Shown: positions 11,592-23,674 of the stretch, one piece after another | How positions within the stretch are numbered: position 1 is the first letter of the stretch | Layout of the letters: every line of letters starts with the position of its first letter | Source of the DNA: Paramacrobiotus metropolitanus | Taxonomy: Eukaryota; Tardigrada; Eutardigrada; Parachela; Macrobiotidae | NCBI RefSeq assembly: GCF_019649055.1 | Contig: NW_026570262.1 | Coordinates: 930,001-994,000, forward strand | Length of the DNA stretch: 64,000 bases | Direction of reading: 5' to 3' | Position numbers and translations under genes: made by a program | Notes under the pieces: generated by a model | Database searches by the model: none | What the model saw: only the letters and a program-made list of their open reading frames with translations | What the model was told of the DNA's origin: nothing

Positions 11592-13955
11592 TCAAAACGA
11601 AAGACCCACTCCAGTCGTTGTCGCAGCTGGAAGAATTTTCACCGGTGATGCCTTTGTATCGGAGAGTAATGGAGTGTGCTCGTTGATGCTCCGAAGTAAA
11701 TCAGAGTGAGACAAAATGACACTTCTTTGACGTTTCCGGAGACTGCTGGACCCGCTTTTGGTGTCCAGATAAATCGACAGCAAAGACAAACAGAAGGATA
11801 TGCCAGCAAAAACCGTCATTATAATAAAAAATATCATCCAGTTGCTTTGAAGGTCCGTTAAGTCGTGGTCTAAGATAAAGCCAGTTATCAGTAAGATAAG
11901 TCCCGTGGACAGGGCTTGTGTTCCCGTGGCGATTCCCATGGCCACACCCACGACCTAAAATGGCAAAAAGCGTCATGTAGGTTAAGTAACACCCCCTTTT
12001 GTACCGGTTAATGCAATATTAATATTAATATTGTACAGCAATTACTGCTTTTCAACGACCTTATTCCACATGTCCTTAAAACTCTTTAGATGGTTATTTA
12101 GTATTTATTGTCTTGTTATTTGCCTATCAGATTTACATGATAGTACTGTTACAGTCAGAATTATTTATTATTTTTTAGTGAGCTTGTTCAAACTGGCAAT
12201 CGGTAAAAAATAACCACAGCGAAGTCTGTAACCAACATGGAGACAGAACTTCACACGGCAGAGAGTGGAGCTCGAGTGCAAAAACTCAAAATCCAGGTTG
12301 AAACTTGTTTATTAGCTGCTTAGTTCGTTTAGTTGCGGTTTCTAAAGACCTTCAGAAGAAACAAATTTTCATAATTTATAAAATGTACGTACCTCGGATT
12401 TTGTTACCACCGGAATACTGCTCCAAATGCTGGCGGTCATTAGGGCGTAAGAAAGAGCAATAAGAATGCAAATCGCCAATGGAGGCAACATTTTAAGAAA
12501 AAGTATCATCAGTGATATGGCAAAAAACATGGCCGTGCTGACACAAGTGATGATATCGCGGCATCCGCACTTGTCAATCAAGAATCCGAAAATCGGCGCC
12601 ATAAGGGAAATATCAGGAATGGCTCCGATTATCGCTCCGGCAACCGATTCAGTATTGTGATACACATCCTAACCAGATGGGCAAGATTCAACTGATTCTG
12701 ATTAGCAATACCATATATAGCAAATAATTATGTAAACAGGTCTTACCACAAGCCATTTTGGACCGTCCACCAAAAAAGTGAAAAGCACAGCGTAGTAAAA
12801 AAAGATAATAGCCGTTAAAACCCAGAAATCCCGGCTGAGCTTCTTGATATGTGAGAAAGTAAATTCCTTGGGTTTAGTCTGATCCATCGTGACGACATGG
12901 GTCAAACCGACGGAAGCATTCTTCCGAAAATTGTACCCGGCAACAATAGCGCAGATAGGCCCGAACACGCCTATCCCAAACGTCATCCACAGCGTTTTTT
13001 GCAAAGCGAAGACTTCGATGATCTTTCCAATAAAACCAAACGACACAACGGTCGCTAACCGGCTCATGGACAGGTAAATCGTGAAAGCCAGTGCCATTTC
13101 TTTTCCCCAGAACCAATGCGAAACAACTTCTAAGGATACGACCTGGTGGCTGAAGTATGCCGATGCAAACAGAAATCGGCCAGCCAACATCAGTCCAAAT
13201 GCTGGTCCAGATCCCCAAATGGCCAGATACGGCGCAACGGTATTCATAGCCCTGCATACGAATAGACCTCAGTCTTCACAGATAATCAGCTGATACGAGT
13301 ATCATAGTTAGCATTAATGGAATTCTGTAAGTACTCGTATCTGTAGTGCAGAGAATGCAACAACTTCGATGTACTTACTTTTATGGAATACCCAAATAAA
13401 AAACCAACCACTAGCGGACATTTTAATTAAAAATTACAGTCCCTTATTGTATAATTATTCTGTATTCTTGTGTTCAAAACGATGACACAAGAATTGTGGA
13501 AAATGCAGATCTGTAAGTATACGTAGTCTAGACTCTACACGTACTGTGCAGTGTTTGCACTCCATTTATAACCTACCCGTTAATGTACAATAGATAAACA
13601 TATTAAATACACAAACTTACGTTCCAATCAGCAGCATAGCCGCACATGTCAAACTGGCAATCCAGATTCCATAACGGGCTATGAAAAATCCCGAGTAGGT
13701 CGCAGCTAAGCCACCAGCCCAGAAACCCGTTGCATACAGTCCATTAAATTCTGTGGACGTGAAGTTCAAACAAGAATCATCGCCATTACTGCAAGCAGGA
13801 ACACTTCCTTGAAGCCGTCCGTTTTGTAAGCTGAGCTGATCTTCCACGATCTCAGTAGTGAAAAAGGTAAGACTAGCAAACGCCAAAAACAACCATCGTT
13901 TCGGCAAGCACATGATGTCGGTTTGTTGAAGGAATTGCAAGAGCTGGTTGAACAA
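11592..13955 (-). CDS. MFSD1-like major facilitator transporter, copy A
   Basis: Four exons: 13955-13621, 13251-12747, 12668-12393, 11954-11592; phases join and give 492 residues. The protein is strongly hydrophobic with about 11-12 membrane spans. MFS signatures include GFFIARYG after span 2 and FGFLIDKCGCRD, the repeat of that loop in the second half (D-x-x-G-x-R type). An N-terminal luminal loop has paired Cys (VPACSNGDDSCLNF). Architecture and loop motifs resemble MFSD1, a lysosomal dipeptide exporter in mammals; that substrate is not established here. The C-terminal tail is polar with a run of basic residues and TPLL, a possible acidic-dileucine-like sorting motif. The start could instead be the second Met at 13913 (MCLPKRW), which aligns better with copy B. 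It is a tandem paralogue of the gene at 14654-16812. Confidence 0.82.
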
Positions 13956-14653
13956 ATCTGCTCCTGCATTTAATCGCGGAAAGTTTTAGAGACAGACAGA
14001 AGGTGGTTCTGCCTGGTACAGTAAATTGGCAGGTTTGTGAAGACCAGCCTAATTCTGTGTGGCTAGTGGCTACTTGACAGTTTCTGGCTTTGTGTACAGT
14101 AAAATATCCACTACGAGGAAGACAGCGGGTTTGTCGTCTACTATCAACTCGTTATATGCGAGTCTGGACAGTCCACGCGATTGTTATCGTTTGTACATTA
14201 CAACACCGATACGATCACCCGTTGTAATTTTTGTTGGCGCTGATGCAAGTTATCGTTAATGCACGTGAGTTTGAAAGGCCGCTGGAACTTGGCAATTAAA
14301 CCAACATTGTATCGGAGTTCAAGATTTAATGAGTAAAGATGCATAACATTTCGATGATACTAACTTTTTCAAAATAAATAAGCCGAATCAACACAATAGT
14401 ACCGTATCCACTTACCCAAGCATGATCATGAGATCGTCTGATCATGTAAAGCATTAATGAAAATAACAAAAATCTTTCTGGAACGCGCAAACACGTTCTC
14501 AAAGGTCATACTGCATATGGATTACCGCAAGACATCCAATTATTGAACAATTCAAATCTGTACTCGATCACGAACAAAGAATAATAAAAATTTAAAATTG
14601 TCTAAAACACGTTTTTGGGACTAGGGAAATGCGTAAATTTTAAAGAGAACTGC
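13956..14653. other. gap between the two MFS paralogues
   Basis: About 0.7 kb separates the start of copy A from the stop of copy B. It presumably holds the promoter of copy A and the 3' UTR of copy B. No further feature was recognised. Confidence 0.4.
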
Positions 14654-16812
14654 TTAATTTGGTGAAGCGAAAGACAAAACGGTAGGCGTCTTGCTAATAC
14701 TGACGTCAGGGATGGTGGGGTGTGGTTGCAAAGGCGAGCACTCGTTGACATCTTCGTTAGCTTCCGCTGCGATGGCGGGAAGTGTATGTTTTGAGCGGAG
14801 TGCTCTATCAGGAGACCGACTGTCCAAAAGCATGGATACTGCCGATAAAACTAAGCCCAGGACGGCCAATGTTACCATCAACTCATAAAACCGCTTCCAT
14901 CTTGTATTTATATGGATCCCGTAATTGTCCAAAATAAATCCTGTAACAAGTAACATCAAACCACTGCTGAAGGCTTGTGTTCCCAAGCCGCACCCCATCG
15001 CCACGCCTACCACCTAAAAATATCTAAAGGTGAGAAACGAGTTGCTTCAAATAAAGCTAACAATAAAATTCTTAAATGAAACAAAATGAACGGGTACGCC
15101 CTAAATTTTGTATACGTTCATGACGCAATTTGTGATACATTATTTATTGTGGTACAATAAATGATTCACTTACATCCGGACGCACAACCAAAGGAATACT
15201 GCTCCAGAAACTGGCAGTTGCAATTGCGTACGATATGCCAATTGAAATACAGATGATGACCATTAGGAACATCCGAAGGGAAACGATCAAAATAAATGGC
15301 AACGCTAATAACACTAAACTGCATAGCGTGTTAATATCCCTGTGCCCGTATCTGTCCACGAGAAATCCAAATAGCGGCGCCAAAAGTGCCACATCCGGTA
15401 TAGCGCCCGTTACGATTGCGGCCGCAGATTCCGAATAGTTGCACATTTCCTAGGACAAAAAATGCTAAAACATTCAACAATATGTTTTCATTGTTTTGCG
15501 AAACAAACTATGCCATTTGTTACCATTAAAAATTTGGGTCCATCAGCTAAAAACGTAAAAAGGACCCCAAAATAGCAAAAATTATCCCGCAAATAACCCA
15601 AAATTCCTTGGTTAACTGGGTAATTTTCTTAAACTGGAACTGCCGGGAAACATTGTGATGGACGGAAATACCGACGTCTACAGCCATGGGAGCATATTTC
15701 CGATAGATACATCCGGCGATAATCGAGAAAATTGGTGCGAGTAGTCCTATGGCAAATGTAATCCACAATGTGTTCTGCAGTCCGGTCGCTTCAACCGCAG
15801 CTAAATAGATAAAAAAAGCAAGGAACTGTATACCACTATAATAATTATTATGGACATTTTCATGGCAGTGGGAACAAGTTTCTACGACCATGCGATTAAG
15901 TACAAAGTACGAGTATTACACAATACTATCTGTAGTGTACTTCATTATACGTACTTCTATTGATTTTCATACGTACTTTTATTTCTAGAATAATATACTG
16001 TACGTATCTGTGTATTATGTACAATATACATACATCTATACATATCTGCGCAATAAGTTGTTCAGTTTATAGCTGAACTGCGGGCGCCCGCGCATAAATG
16101 AGAAATAAAATCCAAAATTAACATATAACCGGCTCATGTCCGGTCAAACTTTTTTTTACCAACAACCGGTAAAGAATTATCACTTACCGCCGACTCCGAG
16201 GAATGTCAAAACGGATCCAATTCGGCACATAGTCATATATAGCGCAAAAGCCAAAGCCAGTTCTTTCCCTAGAAACCAGTGGGATTTCACTTCGTGTGAC
16301 AGCGTAATATTGCCAAAATATCCGATGGCATAGAAAATTCTGCCGGTGAGGAGCAGGACGAATGCAGCATCGTTTGACACGGAATACGGTCCAACTGTAA
16401 TCAACAACCTGCAAAATTTTCAACGGCTCTCTATTACACTTACAAGGATGCCAGTTATGCACTGAAGTATGGAAACGAAATCTTACATTCCGACGAGCAG
16501 GAATACCGATGACACTATGCTCGCTATCCATACCCCAAATCTTCCAACGAAAAATCCCGTCAACAGTGCGGCAGTTCCTCCGGCCCAAAAATGCGCCACG
16601 AACAGACCGTTAAACTGCACAGAGGAAAAGTGCAAGCAGTCGGGATCGTTGCCGTTCTGGCAATTGTCGGCAGTACCCTGCAGTCGGCCATTCAAAATGG
16701 TGATCTGTTCAACGATAAACTCCGAAGCAAAAAACGTAATACTAGTAGCCGCAAGGAAGCGCCATCGCCTTTTTTCCACCATGCTTATCAGGACACGTAT
16801 TGTACGTGGCAC
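14654..16812 (-). CDS. MFSD1-like major facilitator transporter, copy B, frame break in exon 3
   Basis: Five exons: 16812-16487, 16408-16188, 15800-15524, 15449-15174, 15013-14654. It shares exon borders and many blocks with copy A (LNGRLQGT, FWAGG, ALAFALYMTM, LQNTLWITFAIG, WSSIPLV, GVAMG, GTQAFSSGL), but an extra intron splits the copy A exon 2 equivalent. Exon 3 shows a frame jump. Reading is good through ICGIIF, and the homologous continuation (GVLFTFLADGPKF) is in another frame. The break falls in a run of five T (plus positions 15577-15581) where one more base would keep alignment with copy A. This is either a real frameshift or a homopolymer assembly error; everything downstream is open and well spliced, which favours a functional gene. 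About 486 residues if intact. A second possible start is the Met at 16782 (MVEKRRW). Confidence 0.78.
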
Positions 16813-18323
16813 TTTTAAGGAAAAAGGTCAGATCACGTTAAATATTCCACATATCTGGAGCAGATGATGCGACCACGCAGAGCCCTATTATTTATTCCAT
16901 AACCATATTCTCCATTCGACTGGCAAGATTATGACCGAAAGAAAGACAACTATGTCTGAAACCGATTTCCGATTGCCGAGGGCGTGGCATGTCATTCAAA
17001 GCCAGCAGCGAAATTTGTCTCGAGGCCACAAAAAAAATGTTGTTTACAATCATTTTTACATGCAACTTGTAAGTGGCAAGCACCTCTGCCGCATTTCACA
17101 TATTATCACATATACTTCTATATATGGGCCTGTGCCCCTGTGGGCTGTGGCCGAAAGTAAGTATTTTTCAATGTATTATTTTTCAATGACAATGCTTGTT
17201 CTACGCATGTATGAATTATGGCAGCTCAATTCGATGCTGAAGTAGAAATCCTTGCAAATAAGGAAATAGAATTTGATTAGAGGATAAGATAATATTGATT
17301 TTTTTCTTTGATAATAATAATATTGATTTTATTATTTTATATTGAGGATAATATTGATTCTTTCATTACGTACTCGTAGATTCAAAATTTGAATGCCAGC
17401 GTACTTTCAGTGATCTTTTACTTGATATTTACAAAAAATTATTTATAGAAGTTTACGTACAGCGTCTCTGATCTCACATCCCAATTTCATTCTGAGACAT
17501 AACAACAAAAGAAGAAACAGAAATACAACAAAAAGTTGAGTGTGCGAAGCCGAAGTGAAAAAATCACAGGGCCAAAAGCAAACACAGCAAGGCAATTTCA
17601 GAAAGTGGCAAAGGATAATGCTCAGATTCAGACATTCGGGTATCTTCCAACGCCTATGTAGGTTTTTTGTGCATAATGCGCAGTAGATAACGACGGGTAA
17701 CGTGTGTCATCACGATCCGGAGCTTATCTGCGCTCCGAATGGTCAAAACAACTATACCGCACGTATTCAAGATACCGCGCTGCACAGCCCGTTTTCAACA
17801 TACCCGTCCTTATCTCTATGAATCATAACTTATGCACCATAGTGCGCTGCACTGGCCGTATACCAGCCAACAGAGAAAGATGTCTGAATTTTCGTAATAA
17901 ATGCTTCCTACCAATACCGCCAACAGATCGTCGGATACGAGGACATTTGGGTGCTGTGAACATACCCTTCACGATTAGGGTGCGATGAACACCTGGGAAC
18001 TAACTTTACAGAAAATTTTATTTTGACAAAAATGTTATATCCAAGTATTTTCACCGTCTGTTTCGACAAATTACGGTCCACAAAAACTTATCGTATCTTC
18101 AAACCACATTTTAAAAGATCATAGTGCTTCACAATTTTAAGTCACAGAACAGCAATTCCAGAACAGAAATTCCCTCCTGACATGACTTGACTCAGTTGAC
18201 TGCTGCGTCCATAGCAGCATTATAACAAGCTCTGGCGACTAGATCCATAGCTGATACATATTTGTGGGCAGTTGGATTTAGTACACGTAGCAACTCAGGA
18301 TAATTAGTATAAAAAAGAAAAAC
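16813..18323. other. upstream flank of MFS copy B
   Basis: AT-rich sequence with simple repeats (aataatattgatt-type strings near 17280-17350). Open stretches at 16931-17245 and 17704-17988 carry no recognisable domains. No gene is supported. Confidence 0.35.
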
Positions 18324-18376
18324 AAACATCACTACAACAAATCTAAAACGTCAAACATCACTACAACAAATCTGTA
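18324..18376. repeat. two-copy direct repeat
   Basis: The string caaacatcactacaacaaat occurs twice in succession, separated by a few bases. Minor tandem duplication. Confidence 0.6.
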
Positions 18377-19163
18377 AGGAAGGCGCCAGTCACCTTAACC
18401 CTCCAGCGGGCGGTACCCGAAGGAGTGCGAGTTTCATTTTGAAAATCGGGATTTCCCAATGAAAAAAATCAATTAAGAAAGGGAATTTTTCGTAAGCTTG
18501 TGCTGACCATAGGTCAGCCGTGGTGACTAGGGTGTTTGCCAACGCCAATGCCCATGAACGGTTTACACCTTACAAACGCTTAATTTTGTGATAATTAGAC
18601 GAACGGGAATTACATAAAAGCAATAATTTACATTAAATAGTACAAAAAACGCACTTCTAAACAAAAGCATAGCAGTGGTCAACAAGTTGACCATTGGTCA
18701 GCAAAAAATTAAAAACTACTAAATCCCGTTGCCATGTATTTTGACCACTATTAACAGATGGAATACAGAAAATGAACGATGCTAGCGATATTTCTCTCCC
18801 ATAACTTTCATTATACTCTCACACGAGACTGCACGAAGCATTATTTTTGAAGTTTAACATTGCATTTCCTGTATGTCTGGCACGCCTAGCCACCTTTATA
18901 CTGCCCGCATTGTTCGCGCTTGCATTTTTCCTCGGTGTGGCCGCAAGTGCTACTATCTAAAAGCGGCGCGGATAGTCCAGCTGCAGTGGTCATTGGCGCA
19001 AAATTGACATTATGGTCACTGGTCACTATCACGTTCTGAACGCATTAGCGACCGGAAGAAACTAGTTGCCTCAGCGTCAAGATCCCCAATGTGCACGCGT
19101 AAGTGTGCAGTTATTGTGGTTTTTAACCGACCGAGAGCCAGAGAATGATCACACAAAATTCAT

Positions 19164-19292
19164 GTTTCTGAAAAGCAGAAAGTTTCTGAAAAGCTTCTGA
19201 AAAGTTTCTAAAAAGCTGAAAGTTTCTGAAAAGCTGAAAGTTTCTGAAAGCTTCTGAAAAGTTTCTGAAAAGCTGAAAGTTTCTGAAAAGCT
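19164..19292. repeat. minisatellite, ttctgaaaagc units
   Basis: About 130 bp made of alternating tttctgaaaag and ctgaaag / cttctgaaaag units, around ten imperfect copies. In one minus frame it reads as SETFSFSETF repeats, but there is no sign it is translated. Confidence 0.8.
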
Positions 19293-19926
19293 CTCGCCTA
19301 GCTTACCCAAGCGATGCATCAATATGTAGAAACGCGGCAAAGCGCGTGGTGTTGTGCCGTCATTCACAGTGTTATTGCAACGACGGTAGAATTACAATCA
19401 GGACTACCATGTTCGGTTTACCTGCGTTCTGTTTTCCTGAAGCAGACAAATTTAGGCGATTTTGGTTTTCGCCGACCGCCCGGGGTGTTGATACGCAAAA
19501 GCGTTTTTTGCCAGCTTCCGACCAACAGAACCGCGTGGCGCATGTTTTGCGTACGAACCGACAGTAACTTGATCTGATTATGTGATAAAGAGAAACAGTC
19601 GAAATTGCACCCGCCCGTGTATCTGAGACCCTTCATGGGCAATGGTGTTGGCACGCAACACAAGATTTTGACGGACTGTGGTCTTCTGCTGTTCAACTTA
19701 CAAGACCTGTGTTAATCGATTTTGGATAGAACGTTGTTAGTTGTACCTTGTTGATTTATCTCTGGTTTAATTATTCATCCACTAATTAGTTAATTAGCAA
19801 GATCTACGAGAGCTTGAAAAGTCCGAAATTAGCCATTTTCGGGCAACGGTCATTTGTGATTAACTTGAGATATAAGTTTGAATCATGTTTTTACTGCTGC
19901 TTTAAAGCCTCTTATTGCTAATTATG

Positions 19927-20352
19927 CTAATTGATACTCATTAACTGTTCCCAATCATTGGGAAAAAAATTCAGAAGACCGTGTTGCGTCCTGACGCCAA
20001 TGCCCGTCAACGGGTTAACTATGACTGGCGCCTTCCTTACAGCGGTCGTTTTTTGTTTCTTAGGAGGCGATTTCTTCGGACCAACACGCAGAGGAGGCGG
20101 CATAGCGGTGGCAATGTCTTCCCATTCTTCTTCTTCCGGAGCGGTATCCACAGATTTTGTAACGGTGCTGTCTTCTTTCTTGCTCCGCTCTATCAGGCGC
20201 AGAAGGAAAATTAAAGAAGTCAACCTTACTCCAAAAATTATGGAACCTTTTCGCGCTTGTTTTGTAATCGGTTCACACCGGCTACCGATCAGTTCGGCCG
20301 TTTTCATTTCAGCCGCGCTCATTTCGGCCAAAGTTTTTCGGCCGCCATTCAC
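19927..20352 (-). CDS. hypothetical lysine/proline-rich ORF, function unknown
   Basis: Open frame of 141 codons. The part from about 20185 to 19927 looks protein-like: an acidic EEEEWEDIA followed by a basic PKKSPPKKQKTTAVRK, which resembles a nuclear localisation signal. The rightmost part coincides with a ttcggcc-type repeat (20285-20385), so the N-terminus (MSAAEMKTAEL) may be a translation of repeat DNA. A possible acceptor (cctgatag) near 20187 would make the left part a terminal exon. It lies just beyond the 3' side of the decayed MULE gene and could be transposon-derived. No family recognised. Confidence 0.25.
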   Translation of the reverse strand: MNGGRKTLAEMSAAEMKTAELIGSRCEPITKQARKGSIIFGVRLTSLIFLLRLIERSKKEDSTVTKSVDTAPEEEEWEDIATAMPPPLRVGPKKSPPKKQKTTAVRKAPVIVNPLTGIGVRTQHGLLNFFPNDWEQLMSIN

Positions 20353-20385
20353 TTCGGCCGAGACTCACTGCGGCCGCCGCTTCCG
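20285..20385. repeat. short tandem repeat, ttcggcc units
   Basis: Five to six imperfect units of 15-20 bp built on ttcggcc / ttcagccg separated by similar spacers (for example cgctcatttcggccaaag). GC-rich against an AT-rich background. Confidence 0.6.
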
Positions 20386-21339
20386 GGTTGTTTCTACCAG
20401 TACGGACTTTTAATAACCAAATTGCTAATTCTAACAATGAAGTTGTTTGGAAACCACATCTATAATGAAGAAATATTTACAGCGTGAACGATAATCAGAA
20501 ACAAAATATCTAAAAAACACGGTCTGGTGGGTTGGGATCAGCTTATACGAGTACAAAATATACAACCAGGCGAAAGGGGGAAAACAGAAACAGTTAAACT
20601 TCCGAATCACTGCACATTTACCACATCATCACGACATCATCTACTCAGTAGCTTCCACACGCCTTTGCTTTTGAATATCGACACGTTTCTTCAACAAAAT
20701 TTCCAGATTTTTTGCGATCGACTCTAGGTACTCCATACTTGTCATATTTTCGTAGTTTCCGCCCACGTTCTTCAGTCGTTTCGTCACCTCAACATATTTT
20801 TTGCGCGGTTTAGGGACTGGCTCACCTGCCATACGGTTGGAAATCTCAGTTTCCTGGTGTGATATATCTCAGCATAAAAGATTAAAAAATCCGTAAATCT
20901 CCGGATGGTCCTTGTCCACTGTTTCCGCAAACGTTTTGTGCCATGCTTCCAGTCGGTTTGTTGTTCGGTGAACATCTTGCAGAAGCCGCTCGTAACAGTT
21001 CCACATTCTGATCGGGCATAACGGTGCTTTATTAACACACCCTGCCGCGGTAAGGACGGTTTTGCCGATATATGACGGTCTAATATACTGAACAAACAAA
21101 TCCGTGGGACGGAATGGAAAACCCGGCTTCTGAAGTAGCTCATTAAATACACGCTCAACATCGGTTGGTGGCACGAACGCAAGCGCCAGTACCATCCGGC
21201 AGTTCAGGCTAAATTCCGGATCGTTCGCGTAAGCCAGTTTGTGACCAAGATCAACCAACTTCCGATGTACGCTTTGACCCAAATGGAAGTTGCACCCTTA
21301 AAAAAGTTTCTCATTAACAACACCAAAGAAAAAATATGA

Positions 21340-21620
21340 AATCGAAAGAAAGCTTAAGAAACCTAAAAACCTAAGAAAACTAAGACAACTATTCCAAGTG
21401 AAACTACAAAAGCTAGAAAAGCTAAAAAAAACTAAGAAACCTAAGAAACCAAAGAAACTAAGACACCTAAAAAACCTAAAAAAACCAAGGTAACTACGAG
21501 TACTCGTACGAAAACTACGAGTACAAAAGTCAAAAAGCTAAGAAAAGTAAGATAACTAAGAAAACCAAGAAAACTAAGTAGCCTAAAGAAACTAAGAAAA
21601 CATAAGAAAATATAAAGAAA
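21340..21620. repeat. aactaagaaacc minisatellite
   Basis: About 280 bp of imperfect aagaaacctaag / aaactaagac units, strongly purine-biased on the plus strand. It lies within the presumed intron of the MULE gene. Confidence 0.8.
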
Positions 21621-21905
21621 CAAAAATCACAAGAAAGCTCGTAATGACACGAGACAACGCACAACAACCTAAATGATTAAGATTTTAATAATTAGTATTT
21701 ACCGCCAATTACTGATTCCGGAAATACAGTTCCAAACGCTTTAATTGCGCTCTGTTCAAAATCCATAATCATGTACTTTGGACCGACATTGCCCTGTCTG
21801 GCGACTCGAACGATAGCGTCATGCACAACGTGGAACAACCCTGTGTAGAGCAGTTCGCATTTTCCTGGCAGCAAGACGTATACTAACGGCGTCGTGGCTC
21901 CAAAC

Positions 21906-22185
21906 TAGAGCCCCCAAACAGTAACAAATTTTTGTACGGCTACGTACGGTTTCCCCTTACGGCTCCTACGGCTACGGTACGGTTACGGCAGAAATAACTG
22001 GATTGACCGTACGGTATACCGTATACGGCAGTACCGTATACGGCAAGCCCATTGTAAAACCGTGTTTTTGACTTACGGTTACGTACGGCACTTTCGTTAC
22101 AGTACCAATTTTCACTACGGTTACGTACTGTTGTGCCGTACAGTATGCCGTATACGGCAGTACAGTATACTGTTTGGGGGCTCTA
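21906..22185. mobile_element. hAT-type MITE, 280 bp, 8-bp TSD
   Basis: Perfect 18-bp terminal inverted repeats, TAGAGCCCCCAAACAGTA at 21906-21923 and its complement at 22168-22185. They are flanked by identical 8-bp direct repeats ctccaaac (21898-21905 and 22186-22193). The interior consists of acggt / gtacggctacgg-type repeats and codes for nothing. An 8-bp target duplication and TAGAG termini fit the hAT superfamily. It sits inside the MULE transposase coding sequence. Removing it restores continuity of the surrounding DNA, so it arrived after the MULE copy. Confidence 0.9.
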
Positions 22186-22770
22186 CTCCAAACACATCAC
22201 CGTGTATGGTATATAACTGCCGAAACATTGGGGGCTAACTCTGAACGTTCCATTGCTTAACCAAACAGGTGACCGCATTAAATGTGTAATATTCGCATCA
22301 GTGGCAAACACTATGATCCGATTCTGATCATGCGCGCCAGTATCTTCCCGGAACACATTACTGCCGCGAGCGTTGCCGTTCTTGAAATACTGCACATCAA
22401 TGTCCGCTAGGTCACGCACTCGTGTCGCTGGTACACCCGCATCTTTTTGCTTCCGTCGCACAACCTGAGCAAGTGCACCGTAACTGGACATCTACGCCGT
22501 GGTAGTTAGCGAAACTGCATTCCTCACTTCCTCAATAAGCTGACGGGGTCTCTCCACTTTTGCCTTTGCACGGGCTTTTCATTCTTGTCTTACAACATTT
22601 CCAGTTGCTTTAGCAATGTCTGGTGGATGAGAGTTGTACGCGTTCCACTGGTTTGCCGACATACATAATGCAGCCGCGCTTTGCAGTAATCTTTTTCTCG
22701 GCACCGCCACTGTTCGCACGCTTCGGTTTTCGTTCTCCTCTTTTTCGTGCTTCGATTTATTCGTAACCAT

Positions 22771-23674
22771 TGAAGATCAAAACTTTACCTTTGCGACTTG
22801 TAGTAGAAAACGTCACTTCGGACATTGTGATGCTGATCAGTATAACTTCATTAGAACAAAAAACTGAATGGATTTTGCTACGTCATAGCTTTCTAATGAA
22901 AGCGCTAATGATAATCACGGAGAAATAACTTATCATGGACGACAAAATCTGAACTTTAGTTTAACGAATGAAAACGAAACTAAAAACTCAGACTTTAATT
23001 CCTTTTCCTCAGTTCAAACGGGCATCTTATCGCCTGGCTATGACTACTTAACTGCGTATTACAATAGGGGCGTGAACAGCTCTAAAGCCATTTCCCGCTC
23101 AGTTTGACGAAAACAGCAGGTCGGCCATTTTGCATATACGCGCGATGACATTTTACTGGCCGCTCGCATTCACAGCGCTCTAAGAGGCTGGCTGTTACTT
23201 GGGAAAGGGTGCGGCTATATTACCCAAATGGCAAATGCCCTTGAACCAACGTCTATGCCGCAAAATGGCCGAAGAGGCGTTTTTATTAATAATTTTGCTC
23301 GGCAAACTGCAGCGAAATGACAGTTTTAAAAACCATGTCTTAGCCTTAATGCAAGCAAAAAAATCATTTACCAATCAGTAACAATGACCTTTTCAAGTAC
23401 ACTAAATGCCTTTATTTGTTTTCAGTTTCGTGACACGGGGATACAGAGTTTTCTGATATGAATTGTTTATTAAAATCTTACATTACATGACAAATAAACA
23501 AAAATTTAATAAACCTACGCAGAAAAATCTAAGAAACCCTATGAAGTTTAAGTAACCTAAAAAATCCCTAAAATATGTTAAGTAAATCTAAGAAATGAGA
23601 AACCTAGTTAATCTAACAAACAAAATGTTATTCTAGAAACTGGCATTTCGCACGGAACATTGCAAAGCCACCAA
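22771..23674. other. repeat-island sequence, no gene
   Basis: AT-rich unassigned sequence between the MULE remnant and the foldback element. The short open stretch at 23199-23381 has no recognisable features. Confidence 0.35.

Larger units (their letters stand above)
20641..22770 (-). pseudogene. decayed MULE-type transposase gene, split by a MITE
   Basis: Read right to left, several pieces line up with MULE-domain transposases found in many invertebrate genomes. They are an N-terminal SHPPDIAKA (about 22770-22580), KVERPRQLIEEVRNAV (22575-22500), then a 22491-22194 segment with RVRDLADIDVQYF. Next is 21897-21703, containing PKYMIMDFEQSAIKAF, the acidic catalytic-region block. Last is 21302-20641, with NCRMVLALAFVPP, RTTNRLEAWHKTF (the conserved N-x-x-E-x-W-H motif) and MTSMEYLESIAKNLE. 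Damage: a hAT MITE inserted at 21906-22185; a one-base frame shift in a C run near 22230; an in-frame TGA near 20876. Between 21702 and 21303 lies a sequence with GT-AG borders that may be a genuine intron; it contains a minisatellite. The copy is unlikely to be active. Confidence 0.75.
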
